Origin: DASQJL01 sp036380835
GTDB lineage: Bacteria; Eisenbacteria; RBG-16-71-46; SZUA-252
DNA: 64,000 bases
NCBI GenBank assembly: GCA_036380835.1
Contig: DASVDZ010000007.1
Location: 1-64,000 of the forward strand
Direction: 5' to 3'
The translations under genes were made by a program, and so were the position numbers. Below are positions 36,461-45,016 of the stretch, one piece after another; the stretch's first letter is position 1; each line of letters starts with the position of its first letter. Under the pieces are notes generated by a model. That model was not told the DNA's origin and did no database searches. It was given only the letters and a program-made list of their open reading frames with translations.

Positions 36461-37764
36461 TTCTTCTCCGCCTTCGGCTGCTTGGGCTCCTCGATCTTGA
36501 CGCTCGCGCCCGGCTTGAGGGTGCGGAGCACGCGGAAGGGGCCGGTGATCACCTTCTCGCCGGCCTTGACGTCCCCCGAGACCTCGAAGTCGGTGTCGCT
36601 CGCGATGCCGGGCTTCACCTTCCGGAACTGGGCCTTGCCGTTCACGATCACGAAGATCCCCTTGGTCTCCTCGTCCTTCCCCTTGACGGCCGTGGCGCCT
36701 CCGGCCCCCGTCGTCGCGGCCGCGGCCCTGTCCGATCCCTTTTCCCGGCGCTTCGGGCCCTTCTGCTGCGGCTTGAGCTCGTCGGGCGTGCGGACGACGA
36801 CCGACTGGATCGGGACCGTGAGGACGCTGTCCTTCTTCGCCGTTCGGATCTCCACGTCCGCGGTCATGCCGGGGCGGAGCGAGGCGGGTGGATGGTCCAG
36901 CATCACGTCGACCTCGAAGTTGGTCTGCTGCTCCTGGGTTCCCGTCTCCTCGATCTTCGGCGAGTTCGCGATCTCGGCGACGCGGCCGCTGAAGGAGGTG
37001 TCGGGGACGGCGTCCACCTTGACGGTCGCCGTCTGGCCGAGGGAGACCGCGGTCACGTCGGTCTCGTCCACGTCCGCCTCGACCTTCATCTCGCTCATGT
37101 CGGCGATCGTCATGATCACCGTTCCCGGATTGTTCATCGTTCCGGTCACGACGATCTCTCCGCGCTCGATGCTGAGCTGCGTTACCGTGCCGTCGATCGG
37201 CGAGACGAACCGGGTCTTCGAGAGATTGTCCTCGGCCCCCTTGAGGGTCGACTCCGAGCGGTTCTCCTCCTCCTTCGCGGCGTCGACGCGCGCCTTGTCC
37301 GAATTGCGCTGCGTGCGCGCCGCCTCGAGCTCTTCGGGCGAGACGAGCTTCTCGTCGAAGAGCGACTCCTTCCGCTTGAGCGACGCGTCGGACTGAGCGA
37401 AGGCCGCCTCGGCGAGCCTCAGGTTCGAGTGCGCGGACTCGAGCGCCGCGCGCGCCTCGCCGACCCGGGCGCGGTATTGCGTGTCGTCGAGCTGGAGCAG
37501 GAACTGCCCCTTCCGGACGCGGTCCCCCTCCTTCACCAAGAGCCGCACCACCTCGCCCGGAACCGTCGCCGACATCTTCACCTGGGTCTCCGGCTGGACC
37601 CGGCCGGGGGCGCGCACCGTGGCGGCGATCGAGGCGCGCTTCACGTCCGCGGCCTGGACCGCCAGCTTCCCGCCGGCCGCGCGATTCAAGTTGCCGATCA
37701 CGAGGACGGCGAGCAGGAGGGCGCCGCCGCCGATCAGGATCAGATTCCGAGTCCGCCCCTTCAT
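36457..37764 (-). CDS. MacA/RND-type periplasmic adaptor (membrane fusion protein)
   Basis: A 435-residue adaptor bridging the inner-membrane exporter to TolC. N-terminal membrane anchor (LILIGGGALLLAVLVIG), lipoyl half-motif (GRVQPETQVKMSATVPGEVV), a long coiled coil (about 95-185), second lipoyl half (RFVSPIDGTVTQLSIERGE) and beta-barrel plus membrane-proximal domain. A low-complexity Lys/Ala-rich insertion (about 325-350) interrupts the C-terminal domain. A Lys-rich C-terminal tail. Located between tolC-like and ATPase genes. Confidence 0.9.
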
Positions 37765-37789
37765 GGATTCCTTTCGTTGGATCGGGAGC

Positions 37790-39238
37790 CTAGTAGCGCC
37801 GCTCGCCGATGGCGCGCTCCAGGTCCGCCTCGGCCACGCGCGCGTCGGCGAGCGCCTCGACGTAGCTGCGGCGCGCCTGCTCGAGGCTGACCTCGGCGTT
37901 CAGGAGATCGAGGAACGTTCCCGCGCCCAGGTCGTAGCGTCCCTTGGAGAACTTGTAGTCCTCCTCGGCCGAGGCGAGCCCGTCCTTCGAGACGTCGATG
38001 CGCTGGACGGCTTCGTGGAGCGCCAGCCACGCCTGCTCCACCTCCACGGCGACGTCGAGCTCCTGCTGCCGGCGCGACGCTTCCGCCTCGAGGAGCGCGC
38101 CCTTGGCCGATCGCGTGTTCCCCTCGATCGCCAGACCGTCGAACAGCGGTAGGGAGAGCGCGAGCGAGCCCTGCCACCGGGTGGCGTACCGCGTGTCGTC
38201 GAACTCGATCGGCGTCGGATCCAGCTCGAGCCGGTCCGTGATCTTGGTCCGGTCGACGCTCAGGTTCCCGGTCAGGCGCGGCAGCCGCGCGGCGCGCGCG
38301 CCGAACAGCCCCGCCTTCGCCGCCCGCTCCGCGGCGGCCGACTGGCTGAGGAGCGGCCGGTTCTTGATGGCCGCCGCGATCACGGACGCGGAGTCGGGCA
38401 TCGGTACGTTCTCGTCGAGCAGCTCGTCCACGTCGAGCGGCGTCCCGGGCGGCAGGCCCATGACCTGCGCGAGGCGGGACCGCGCCACCTTCACCTGGTT
38501 CTCCGCGCTGATCCGGTCGAGCTGCGTCTGGGCCCGGCGGGCACGCGCCTTGAGGAGGTCGCCGCGCGCGACGGTGCCGACGCGCAGGAGCGCCTCGGAG
38601 CGGGTCTCCTCGTCCCGGGCCAGCTGCTCCGACTGGCGCGACACTTCGGCGAGGCGCGCGGCCTTCAAGAGCTCGAAGTAGCGCTGCTTGACCGTGAAGA
38701 CGACCGTGTTCCTGGTCTCCGCCTCGCCCTGGCGGGCGCCGCCCAGGAGGAGATCCTGGCGCCGCTTCTCGGCCAACGCCGGAACGCTGAAGAGGCTCAC
38801 GTCGGCCGTGCCGCCGATCGAATAGTACCGGCTCTGCGGCGCGAGAAGGAGCGTGTCCGGCGGCGCGTTCGGATCGGTGTCGGCCAGGCCGCGCACCGCC
38901 GACCGCTTGTCGGGACGGATCTGCGTGTAGGAGACGTCGGTGGAAAGGCTCGGGAGGAGGCCGCTCCAGGCCCGGAGCGCGGCTCCCCGCGCCTGCACGG
39001 TGCGCGCCGCGGCGCCTCGCACGTCCCCGTTCTTCTGGAGGGCGGTGGCGACGCACTTCTCGAGGCTCCAGCGCTCGGTCGTCGAGACTCCCGCCGTGAC
39101 GCGCACCGTGGAGTCGGCCGCGGTCACGGCGCTGTCGGGAGTGGCGGGAGGCGCCTCGTTCTGGGCGGGCGCCGGGGCGGCCCAGCCGAGCAGGGCCGCG
39201 AGGGACACGAAGACGAGTCGAATCGATCGCAACGGCAT
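37790..39238 (-). CDS. TolC-family outer-membrane efflux protein
   Basis: A 482-residue outer-membrane channel. The ATG at 39238 has GGGGGAG 4 nt upstream and is followed by a signal peptide ending APAQA-like (WAAPAPAQ). Two OEP repeats are visible, each with long coiled-coil helices (e.g. KARARRAQTQLDRISAENQ and EEDYKFSKGRYDLGAGTFLD). The GAGTFLDLLNAEVSLEQAR phrase is a common TolC motif. First gene of the efflux operon tolC-macA-macB(ATPase)-two permeases. Confidence 0.9.
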   Translation of the reverse strand: MPLRSIRLVFVSLAALLGWAAPAPAQNEAPPATPDSAVTAADSTVRVTAGVSTTERWSLEKCVATALQKNGDVRGAAARTVQARGAALRAWSGLLPSLSTDVSYTQIRPDKRSAVRGLADTDPNAPPDTLLLAPQSRYYSIGGTADVSLFSVPALAEKRRQDLLLGGARQGEAETRNTVVFTVKQRYFELLKAARLAEVSRQSEQLARDEETRSEALLRVGTVARGDLLKARARRAQTQLDRISAENQVKVARSRLAQVMGLPPGTPLDVDELLDENVPMPDSASVIAAAIKNRPLLSQSAAAERAAKAGLFGARAARLPRLTGNLSVDRTKITDRLELDPTPIEFDDTRYATRWQGSLALSLPLFDGLAIEGNTRSAKGALLEAEASRRQQELDVAVEVEQAWLALHEAVQRIDVSKDGLASAEEDYKFSKGRYDLGAGTFLDLLNAEVSLEQARRSYVEALADARVAEADLERAIGERRY

Positions 39239-39336
39239 TCCACTCCCCCTTGGGACGATGACAGAGCGCGGCGGACCCATACCCTCGGCATACGCCGCCA
39301 CCGGCCGTTCCGTTTCAGCCGATTCGCCCGCCGCGA

Positions 39337-40059
39337 TCACCGGCCCATTCCCTGGAGGACGGCGCCGATCACGAACCCCGGCAGCACCGCGATCACGCCG
39401 AACCCGAACCCCTTCTTCGCGAAGACGCTCACGGCGAGCGCCGTGATCGCCGTCGACCAGAGGAGGAGCGGATCGGTGACCGCGTCGAGCGCGCGGACCC
39501 CGAACCCGACGTCCTCGCCGAAGAGATTGCCCAGGCCGAGGCGGACGTCGTAGCCGTGCTTGGCCAGGATCAAGGACGCCCGAACGACGTTGTCCACCAG
39601 CATGACGACCCATCCGAAGGCGACCGCGCAGACGTAGTGGCGGAACTGGAGCCTCCCCCCGAGCATCAGGTTCCCCATGAAGAAGAGGAGCGCGGCGCCG
39701 GCCACGATCCCGAATCCGACCGCGACCACGGCCGTGACGACCGTGAAGACGGGCGCGACGGGACTGTCCATGAACTTTTCCACCGCGTCGATCTTCGTCT
39801 GATCGGCGCCCTGCGCCTCGAGCTTGGCGATGGCCTCGTCACGGGCGATGCCCGAGGAAACGACGAGGCTCGCGATGCCGAGCTGCACGACCGCCGCCAG
39901 GATCAACGCGAGGAGGAAGCGCGGCCGTTCCCGCATCGACTCGAACGTCTGCTTCGGCTTGAAGAAGACCCCCATGATCCGTCCCAGCGGCCCTGGGTCG
40001 GAGGGCGCGGCCGTCCCGCTCGCTTCAGGAGCGTCCATGGAAACGTTCTGATCGTCCAT
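39337..40059 (-). CDS. YIP1-family integral membrane protein
   Basis: A 240-residue protein with a hydrophilic N-terminus and about five membrane helices. ATG 40059 (GGAG 8 nt upstream) is preferred to a TTG at 40074. The phrase LGRIMGVFFKPKQTFESMRERPRFLLAL is split across the first helix and matches the YIP1 pattern (KPxxTFxxI), with GWVVMLVDNVVRA in a later helix. Bacterial YIP1 proteins have no settled function. It closes the second ExbB/ExbD/TonB module, lying 19 bp after its tonB gene. Confidence 0.7.
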   Translation of the reverse strand: MDDQNVSMDAPEASGTAAPSDPGPLGRIMGVFFKPKQTFESMRERPRFLLALILAAVVQLGIASLVVSSGIARDEAIAKLEAQGADQTKIDAVEKFMDSPVAPVFTVVTAVVAVGFGIVAGAALLFFMGNLMLGGRLQFRHYVCAVAFGWVVMLVDNVVRASLILAKHGYDVRLGLGNLFGEDVGFGVRALDAVTDPLLLWSTAITALAVSVFAKKGFGFGVIAVLPGFVIGAVLQGMGR

Positions 40060-40078
40060 TAGATTGTGCTCCAATGGT

Positions 40079-40777
40079 TTAGGGGGTTCTCATCAGGGTG
40101 AAGGAGAACGGGATCGCCACGGTGCACCGGACGGGGATCCCCCGTTCCTCGCCCGGCGTGAACTCGAACAGGTAGATGGCGTCGATCGCCGCGTTCACGA
40201 GAGCCTCGGACGCGCTCGTGGCCGCCACCCAGGCTCGAAGGATGCGGCCCTTCTCGTCGATGTTGACGTTCACCACCACCGTCCCCTCCTCCCCCCGGGC
40301 CCTGGCCGCGGCGGGATAGTCGGGCTCGACCCGGCGGATCACGCGGGGCGCGGTGTCGTACCGATAGAAGACCGGAGGCACGGCATCCTCGGATTCGATG
40401 GTTCCTTCGCCCGAAAGGGTGGAACCGCCCGCCCCCGCCGCCGCGTCGCCGCCCGCGACGAGGACGCGGCGGGTCGCGGCCGGCGCCGGCTCCGTCACCA
40501 CGCGCGTCGCCGCGAACGTTTCGGGCGCGCCCCCCGGCCCCGCCGGGGTCGCGGGCGCCAGCGCGGCCTCGCGGGCCTCCGCGGGAGCCCCGGCCCGAAA
40601 CGACGCCGCGAGCCGGATCAGCCGAAGCGGGCTCGGTCGCATCGTCGCGGCCCGCGGCGTCATAGGCGGCGCCACGACGAAGACCGTGAGATGGATCGCG
40701 GTCGCGAGTGCCAAGGCGGCGAACACCCGGCGGTAGTATCGCCTCCGATAGCGATACGACGGATGGACCGGGATCAC
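40079..40777 (-). CDS. Energy transducer TonB (module B)
   Basis: A 232-residue TonB-like protein starting at GTG 40777 (GTGA overlap with exbD). One N-terminal helix (about 17-37), an Ala/Pro-rich spacer, and a C-terminal TonB domain (about 150-232: VEPDYPAAARARGEEGTVVV, then NVNIDEKGRI). It links the ExbB/ExbD proton channel to outer-membrane partners. No TonB-dependent receptor is encoded in the window, so the partner is unknown. Confidence 0.85.
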   Translation of the reverse strand: MIPVHPSYRYRRRYYRRVFAALALATAIHLTVFVVAPPMTPRAATMRPSPLRLIRLAASFRAGAPAEAREAALAPATPAGPGGAPETFAATRVVTEPAPAATRRVLVAGGDAAAGAGGSTLSGEGTIESEDAVPPVFYRYDTAPRVIRRVEPDYPAAARARGEEGTVVVNVNIDEKGRILRAWVAATSASEALVNAAIDAIYLFEFTPGEERGIPVRCTVAIPFSFTLMRTP

Positions 40778-41184
40778 GGGCGGCCCCGCTTGGTGGCGGC
40801 GAGCACGACGCGCGGCGCCCGCGCCTCCTCGAGCTGCTCCAGCACCCTCGCGACGGTGGCGTACGGCGCGCGGGCGTCGGCGTGGAGCGCGACCAGGAGA
40901 CGCGGATTCTCCCGGAGCTTGGCCGCGACCAAAGGGCCGATCCCCGCGAGGGGGACCCGCGCGTCGTTCACGGCGACCTCCCCGTCGGGACCGAGCCAGA
41001 CCCGCACCGCGTTCTCGCGCCGGACGCGCTCCCCCGCGGTGACGCCGGGCAATCGCACGTCGAGCGCCGACTGGGCGGCGATCACCGTCGTGCTCAGGAA
41101 GAAGATGAGCAGGAGCATCGCGATGTCGGCCATCGAGGCCGTCGGAATGCTGCTCGCGTGCCGGGCGCGACGCCTGAGCCTCAC
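40774..41184 (-). CDS. ExbD/TolR-family proton channel subunit (module B, second)
   Basis: A 136-residue protein starting at GTG 41184, overlapping the previous exbD stop. Short basic N-terminus, a single helix with the proton-carrying Asp in MADIAMLLLIFFLSTTVI, and a periplasmic domain (GEVAVNDARVPLAGIGPLV, VALHADARAPYATVARVL). The tail runs into the tonB gene with a 4 bp overlap. Confidence 0.88.
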   Translation of the reverse strand: MRLRRRARHASSIPTASMADIAMLLLIFFLSTTVIAAQSALDVRLPGVTAGERVRRENAVRVWLGPDGEVAVNDARVPLAGIGPLVAAKLRENPRLLVALHADARAPYATVARVLEQLEEARAPRVVLAATKRGRP

Positions 41185-41591
41185 GACCGATCCTCCGTCT
41201 GGATGGTCACCGCGCGGGCCCCGGCCAGCTTCACCTGGTCGAGCGCCCCGACGAGCGCCGCGTAGGGCGCCGCGTCGGCGACCGCGATGCGGACGACGAG
41301 GTCGGGAACCGACGCGAGGCGCGCCGCGATCGCGCGGCCGAGGTCCTCGGGACGAAGGACCGCGCCGCCGTCGAGCGTCCACGAGCCGTCGGCGCGCACG
41401 CGCAGGTCGGCGAGCCGCCCGGCCGGGACCGAGACCGGGAGGTCCGACGGGGCGGGCAGCTCGAGGACGATGCCCCGCTCCACGGCGAAGATCGCGGTCG
41501 AGAGGAAGAAGATCAGGAGGAGGAACGCGACGTCCGCGGTCGAGACGAGCGAGATCTCGGGGTGGGGCGGACGGCGCCTAAGGAGCCTCAT
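41181..41591 (-). CDS. ExbD/TolR-family proton channel subunit (module B, first)
   Basis: A 136-residue protein; ATG 41591 overlaps the exbB stop (ATGA). The transmembrane Asp lies in STADVAFLLLIFFLSTAIF. The periplasmic domain includes DGSWTLDGGAVLRPEDLGR. Equal in length to its neighbour but well diverged, consistent with ExbD heterodimers. Confidence 0.88.
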   Translation of the reverse strand: MRLLRRRPPHPEISLVSTADVAFLLLIFFLSTAIFAVERGIVLELPAPSDLPVSVPAGRLADLRVRADGSWTLDGGAVLRPEDLGRAIAARLASVPDLVVRIAVADAAPYAALVGALDQVKLAGARAVTIQTEDRS

Positions 41592-42382
41592 CGCGGCGCC
41601 GGCGCGCTCGTCACCTGGATCGTCGTGAGGAAGTGCTCCCACTGTTTCGTGTGCGTCGTCAGGGCGTCGGTCAGCTCGGCCCCCGACTCCTCGACGTCGA
41701 TCACGAACTTGTCGATCCGCGAGACGAAGTAGTTGTGCGCCGCCTGCACGGGGATGGCCACCATCAAACCGGCCGCCGTGGTGATCAGCGCTTCGTAGAT
41801 TCCGGTCGCGACGAGCCGCGCCGAGACCTCCTCGGCCGCGGCGATCGCCTCGAAGGCGTGGATCATTCCCGAAACGGTGCCGAGGAATCCGAGGAGCGGC
41901 GCGATGTTGGCGACCGTCTGGAGCCAGATGAGCCCCCGTTCGAGCTGCGCGATCTCGATCGACGCCGCCGTCTCGACCGCCTTCTCGACGGCTTCGGGGC
42001 CCCGCTTCGCGCGCGCGAGCCCCGAGTGGAGGACGGCCGCGATCGGACCCCGCGTTCCGTGGAGCATCCGCTGCGCCGCCTCGTATCCCTCGTCCTGGAG
42101 CACGCGCAGGAGCTCGGCCATCAGCCGTCGCGTATCGGTGCGCGCTTTCGTGAAGAAGGTGGCGCGCTCGATGATGATCGCGAGCCCCACGATCGAGCAG
42201 AGGAGGATCGGGTGCATGAAGACCCCGCCCGTCCAGTAGAGCTCGAGGAGCCCGCTCTGGTGCGGGACGCGCCCGTTCGCGGCGTCGGCGGCCCAGGCCG
42301 TCGCGGCGCCGGTCAGGCTCGACGCCGCGGCGATCCAGGCACGGAAGCGGTTGCGAACGCGTGGGTTGCGTATCTGGGGCAT
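41588..42382 (-). CDS. ExbB/TolQ/MotA-family proton channel (module B)
   Basis: A 264-residue inner-membrane protein. An N-terminal segment (AAASSLTGAATAWAADA) looks like a signal or extra helix, a feature of longer ExbB proteins. The three core helices include GGVFMHPILLCSIVGLAIII, LQTVANIAPLLGFLGTVSGM and GIYEALITTAAGLMVAIPV, the last two holding the channel-lining Thr residues. The ATG is 2 nt from a predicted +1. Confidence 0.9.
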   Translation of the reverse strand: MPQIRNPRVRNRFRAWIAAASSLTGAATAWAADAANGRVPHQSGLLELYWTGGVFMHPILLCSIVGLAIIIERATFFTKARTDTRRLMAELLRVLQDEGYEAAQRMLHGTRGPIAAVLHSGLARAKRGPEAVEKAVETAASIEIAQLERGLIWLQTVANIAPLLGFLGTVSGMIHAFEAIAAAEEVSARLVATGIYEALITTAAGLMVAIPVQAAHNYFVSRIDKFVIDVEESGAELTDALTTHTKQWEHFLTTIQVTSAPAPR

Positions 42383-42390
42383 GACCCAAC

Positions 42391-42420
42391 AGGGTAGGCC
42401 CGGCGGCGCCGGGGTGTCAA
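42391..42420 (-). promoter_or_regulatory. Promoter of ExbB/ExbD/TonB module B, near-leaderless
   Basis: TTGACA (42415-42420), an 18 bp spacer, TACCCT (42391-42396) on the minus strand. Predicted +1 is about 42384, 2 nt before the ATG at 42382. It makes module B independent of module A. Confidence 0.6.
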
Positions 42421-42448
42421 GGCCGCCCGAGCCTCCCCGGACGCCGCG

Positions 42449-43159
42449 TCAGAAGCGGAAGAGAATCGGAATCGTCACCCACGTGGCGACCGGCTTCCCG
42501 TTGGCCTTCGCGGGGCGGAATCGCCACCGGGCCACGGCGTTCCGGGCCGCCTCGTCGAGGCCGTGCACGCCGCTTCGCGTCACGATCTGCCGGACGTTTC
42601 CGTCCGATCCGACGAGGACGTCGAGCTCGACGCGGCCGCTGACGCCCGCCTCCTTCGCCCAATCCGGGTACCGGGGCTCGGGGGCGAAGACCGGCACGGG
42701 AGGCTCTTCGGCGTAGCGGTAGACGCTCTCGGGAGCGTCGCCCGAGGGTACGACCCGAGTCAGCCCCTCCGCGGGTGCCGGCCCCGAGCCGGAGCCGGGC
42801 TCGCGCGTCGGTCCGGCGTCGAACGGCGTCCTCGGCAGGACCGGGCGGTCGGGAGTGATCTCCTGGTCGACGGGCACGATCCGTCCGTCGTCGCGCCCGC
42901 CCGTCGGCGTCGGCGGGGCATCGATCGGCGGCAGGGGGATCAGCGGCGGCGGCGGCAGGATCCGAACGTCCCCCGGGATCGCTCGGAGCACCGCGTCGCT
43001 CCCCCCGTTGCGCCAGAGCGGCATCAGGGCCGCGAGCAGCGCCAGATGGAAAAGGCCCGAAAGGAAGAGCCCGCGGCGCAGATGGCTGCGCGCGCGGGCC
43101 TTGAGCTCCGACGCTCCGAACGGACTCCCGAAGAGGTTCCCCGAGGCGAGGGCGGTCAT
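42449..43159 (-). CDS. Energy transducer TonB (module A, second copy)
   Basis: A 236-residue TonB-like protein starting at ATG 43159. N-terminal cytoplasmic stretch (FGSPFGASELKARARSHLRR) similar to its upstream paralogue, one helix, a Pro-rich spacer (LPPPPLIPLPPIDAPPTP) and the TonB C-domain (RYPDWAKEAGVSGRVELDVL, VARWRFRPAKANGKPV). It differs from the first copy mostly in the spacer, suggesting a distinct reach or partner. Separated from the first copy by 122 bp with a hairpin. Confidence 0.87.
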   Translation of the reverse strand: MTALASGNLFGSPFGASELKARARSHLRRGLFLSGLFHLALLAALMPLWRNGGSDAVLRAIPGDVRILPPPPLIPLPPIDAPPTPTGGRDDGRIVPVDQEITPDRPVLPRTPFDAGPTREPGSGSGPAPAEGLTRVVPSGDAPESVYRYAEEPPVPVFAPEPRYPDWAKEAGVSGRVELDVLVGSDGNVRQIVTRSGVHGLDEAARNAVARWRFRPAKANGKPVATWVTIPILFRF

Positions 43160-43232
43160 GACGCGACCCTTTCCTGTTCCGGCTCGCCGCGCGGACGCGG
43201 CGTCGCGGGGGGGAAGCCCGGGGGGCTCCGAT

Positions 43233-43256
43233 CCGGCGGCGCGATCGGCCCGCCGG
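43233..43256 (-). terminator. Hairpin between the two module A tonB genes
   Basis: A 7 bp inverted repeat CCGGCGG/CCGCCGG with a 10 nt loop in the 122 bp gap. It has no U-tract, so it may partially attenuate the second tonB or stabilise the upstream mRNA rather than terminate fully. Confidence 0.3.
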
Positions 43257-43281
43257 CACTTCCTTTCGATCCGGAAACGGC

Positions 43282-44016
43282 TTAGAAGTGGAAGTCGACC
43301 GGCACTTCCACCCAGACCGCGACCGGCTTGTTGTTGCTCAGGGCGGGCTTGAAGACCCACTTCTTCACGGCGTCGACGGCCGCGTCGTTGAGTCCGGTCA
43401 CGCCCTTGATCACCTTCACGTTCTTGACGCGCCCGTCCTTGCCCACCAGGACGTGCAGCGTGACCCGTCCCTGGATCTGCGCCTCGCGCGCGAACTCCGG
43501 ATAGGTCGGTTGGACCGTTGTCACCGGCGCGGGGGCGTCCTCGAAGTAGACGAACTCCCCCTCGGACGGGAGGTTGTCGCTCGACGCGATGACGAGCGAA
43601 TCCTTGCCGGAGCCCGACCCGAGCCCGACCGGCGCCATCATCGCCGAGAGCTCCTGCTGCGTCATGATCGTCTGCTCGGGTGCCTTCGCGTCCGGGACCG
43701 GAACCGGCGTTCCGATCGTCGGCTTCACGATCGGCTGGTTCACCGGGATGACCGGCGGCGGCGGCGCCGAGGAGAGAGGCGGCGGCGGCGGGAGCGTCTC
43801 CATGCGAATGACGCGTCCCGTATAGGCCACCTCGTCGGGAGGCTTGTAGAGCTTGCTCGCGAGGTACGCGCCGATGATCGCGAGGTGGATCAGACAGGAG
43901 AGGATGAGCGCCCGGCGCAGGAGCCGCTGCGCCTGGGCCTTCAGGTCGGCGGCGCCGATCGGGACGCGGTCGATCGTGCTCGTGACGGCCGAAGCCGTGG
44001 CGGTGGCGGTCGTCAC
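43282..44016 (-). CDS. Energy transducer TonB (module A, first copy)
   Basis: A 244-residue TonB-like protein starting at GTG 44016, overlapping the exbD stop. A cytoplasmic stretch (GAADLKAQAQRLLRRALILS) leads into one helix. The spacer has METLPPPPPLSSAPPPPVIP and the C-domain (about 165-244) TYPEFAREAQIQGRVTLHVL and VKKWVFKPALSNNKPVAVWV. Typical periplasm-spanning energy transducer. Confidence 0.88.
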   Translation of the reverse strand: MTTATATASAVTSTIDRVPIGAADLKAQAQRLLRRALILSCLIHLAIIGAYLASKLYKPPDEVAYTGRVIRMETLPPPPPLSSAPPPPVIPVNQPIVKPTIGTPVPVPDAKAPEQTIMTQQELSAMMAPVGLGSGSGKDSLVIASSDNLPSEGEFVYFEDAPAPVTTVQPTYPEFAREAQIQGRVTLHVLVGKDGRVKNVKVIKGVTGLNDAAVDAVKKWVFKPALSNNKPVAVWVEVPVDFHF

Positions 44017-44534
44017 TGGGTCTCGACCTCCTGCTTCTCCTTCGGCTCGAGCGGAGCGAGCGAGAACCGGTTCAGCTCCGCGAACTGGAGCTGGTCGATC
44101 AGGTTCACCATGTACTTGTACTTCGCGTCCCGGTCGATCTTGACGAGGACGACGAGCTTGGGATTCGCCTTGCCCTCCTTGGCGAAGAGCGTCTCGAGGT
44201 CGCTGAACTTCTCTTCCTCGAACTTCGGCATGTCGCCGATCTTCCAGAAGGCGCGCACGTTCTCGCCCTGCTGGCCCGCGGGGGCGACGACCCGCAGGGT
44301 CATGACGTTCGATTGGGCGATCTCGACCTTCGCCTTGGGATCGGGCGGCAGGTTGATCTCCAATGCCTGCGGCTTCCGGAAGACGGTCGTGCACATGAAG
44401 AAGATGAGGAGCAGGAACGCGACGTCGACCATCGGGGTCATGTCGATCTTGATCCCGATGCGCTTCGGCTGGCGCCGCCGCATCCCTCCTTTCTTCTTTT
44501 TGCCTGATGCTTCGGGGGTATCTACCGCACCCAT
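44013..44534 (-). CDS. ExbD/TolR-family proton channel subunit (module A, second)
   Basis: A 173-residue protein with a Lys/Arg-rich N-terminus (GKKKKGGMRRRQPKRIG) and the helix IDMTPMVDVAFLLLIFFMCT, whose Asp carries protons. The periplasmic domain is longer than its partner's. AAGGAG lies 10 nt before the ATG. Confidence 0.9.
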   Translation of the reverse strand: MGAVDTPEASGKKKKGGMRRRQPKRIGIKIDMTPMVDVAFLLLIFFMCTTVFRKPQALEINLPPDPKAKVEIAQSNVMTLRVVAPAGQQGENVRAFWKIGDMPKFEEEKFSDLETLFAKEGKANPKLVVLVKIDRDAKYKYMVNLIDQLQFAELNRFSLAPLEPKEKQEVETQ

Positions 44535-44568
44535 GGTCGGGCTGCTCCTTCTCTATGGCCCCGTTCGG

Positions 44569-45015
44569 CTACTTCTCGTGAAGCGCGCTCTTCTTGCTCG
44601 CGACCAGCTCCGTCACGAGGCTGAAGGTGATCGTGTTGGTCTTCTGCATGATGGCCATGACGTCTTCCATCGTGCCGTAGTTCGATTCCTGATCCGCCTT
44701 GATCGCCACCCTCAGACGGGGGTTCCGTCGCCTTTGGTCGAGGACGAGGTTCTCCAGGCTCGTGAGATCGGTGAACTCCTGCGGGTTCTTCCCGATCTGC
44801 CACAGGAGCTGGTTGTCCTTGGATATGGCGAGCACGAACACGTCCGACTCCGGCACCTTGAGGTTCGAGTGGCTGTCCGGCAGGTTGATCGGAACCTTCT
44901 GGGGAGGATCGAACTGGGACGTCGACATGAAGAAGATGAGCAGGAGGAAGGCGACGTCGACCATCGGCGTCATGTCGATCCGGATGCCGATCCGCTTGAG
45001 CTTCTTGGCGGCCAT
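44569..45015 (-). CDS. ExbD/TolR-family proton channel subunit (module A, first)
   Basis: A 148-residue protein, starting MAAKKLKRIGIRIDMTPMVD. The conserved Asp lies in MVDVAFLLLIFFMSTSQFD. Its periplasmic domain contains PINLPDSHSNLKVPESDVF and a VAIKADQESNYGTMEDVM segment. It begins 1 bp after exbB ends and so is certainly cotranscribed. Confidence 0.9.
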   Translation of the reverse strand: MAAKKLKRIGIRIDMTPMVDVAFLLLIFFMSTSQFDPPQKVPINLPDSHSNLKVPESDVFVLAISKDNQLLWQIGKNPQEFTDLTSLENLVLDQRRRNPRLRVAIKADQESNYGTMEDVMAIMQKTNTITFSLVTELVASKKSALHEK

Positions 45016-45016
45016 G

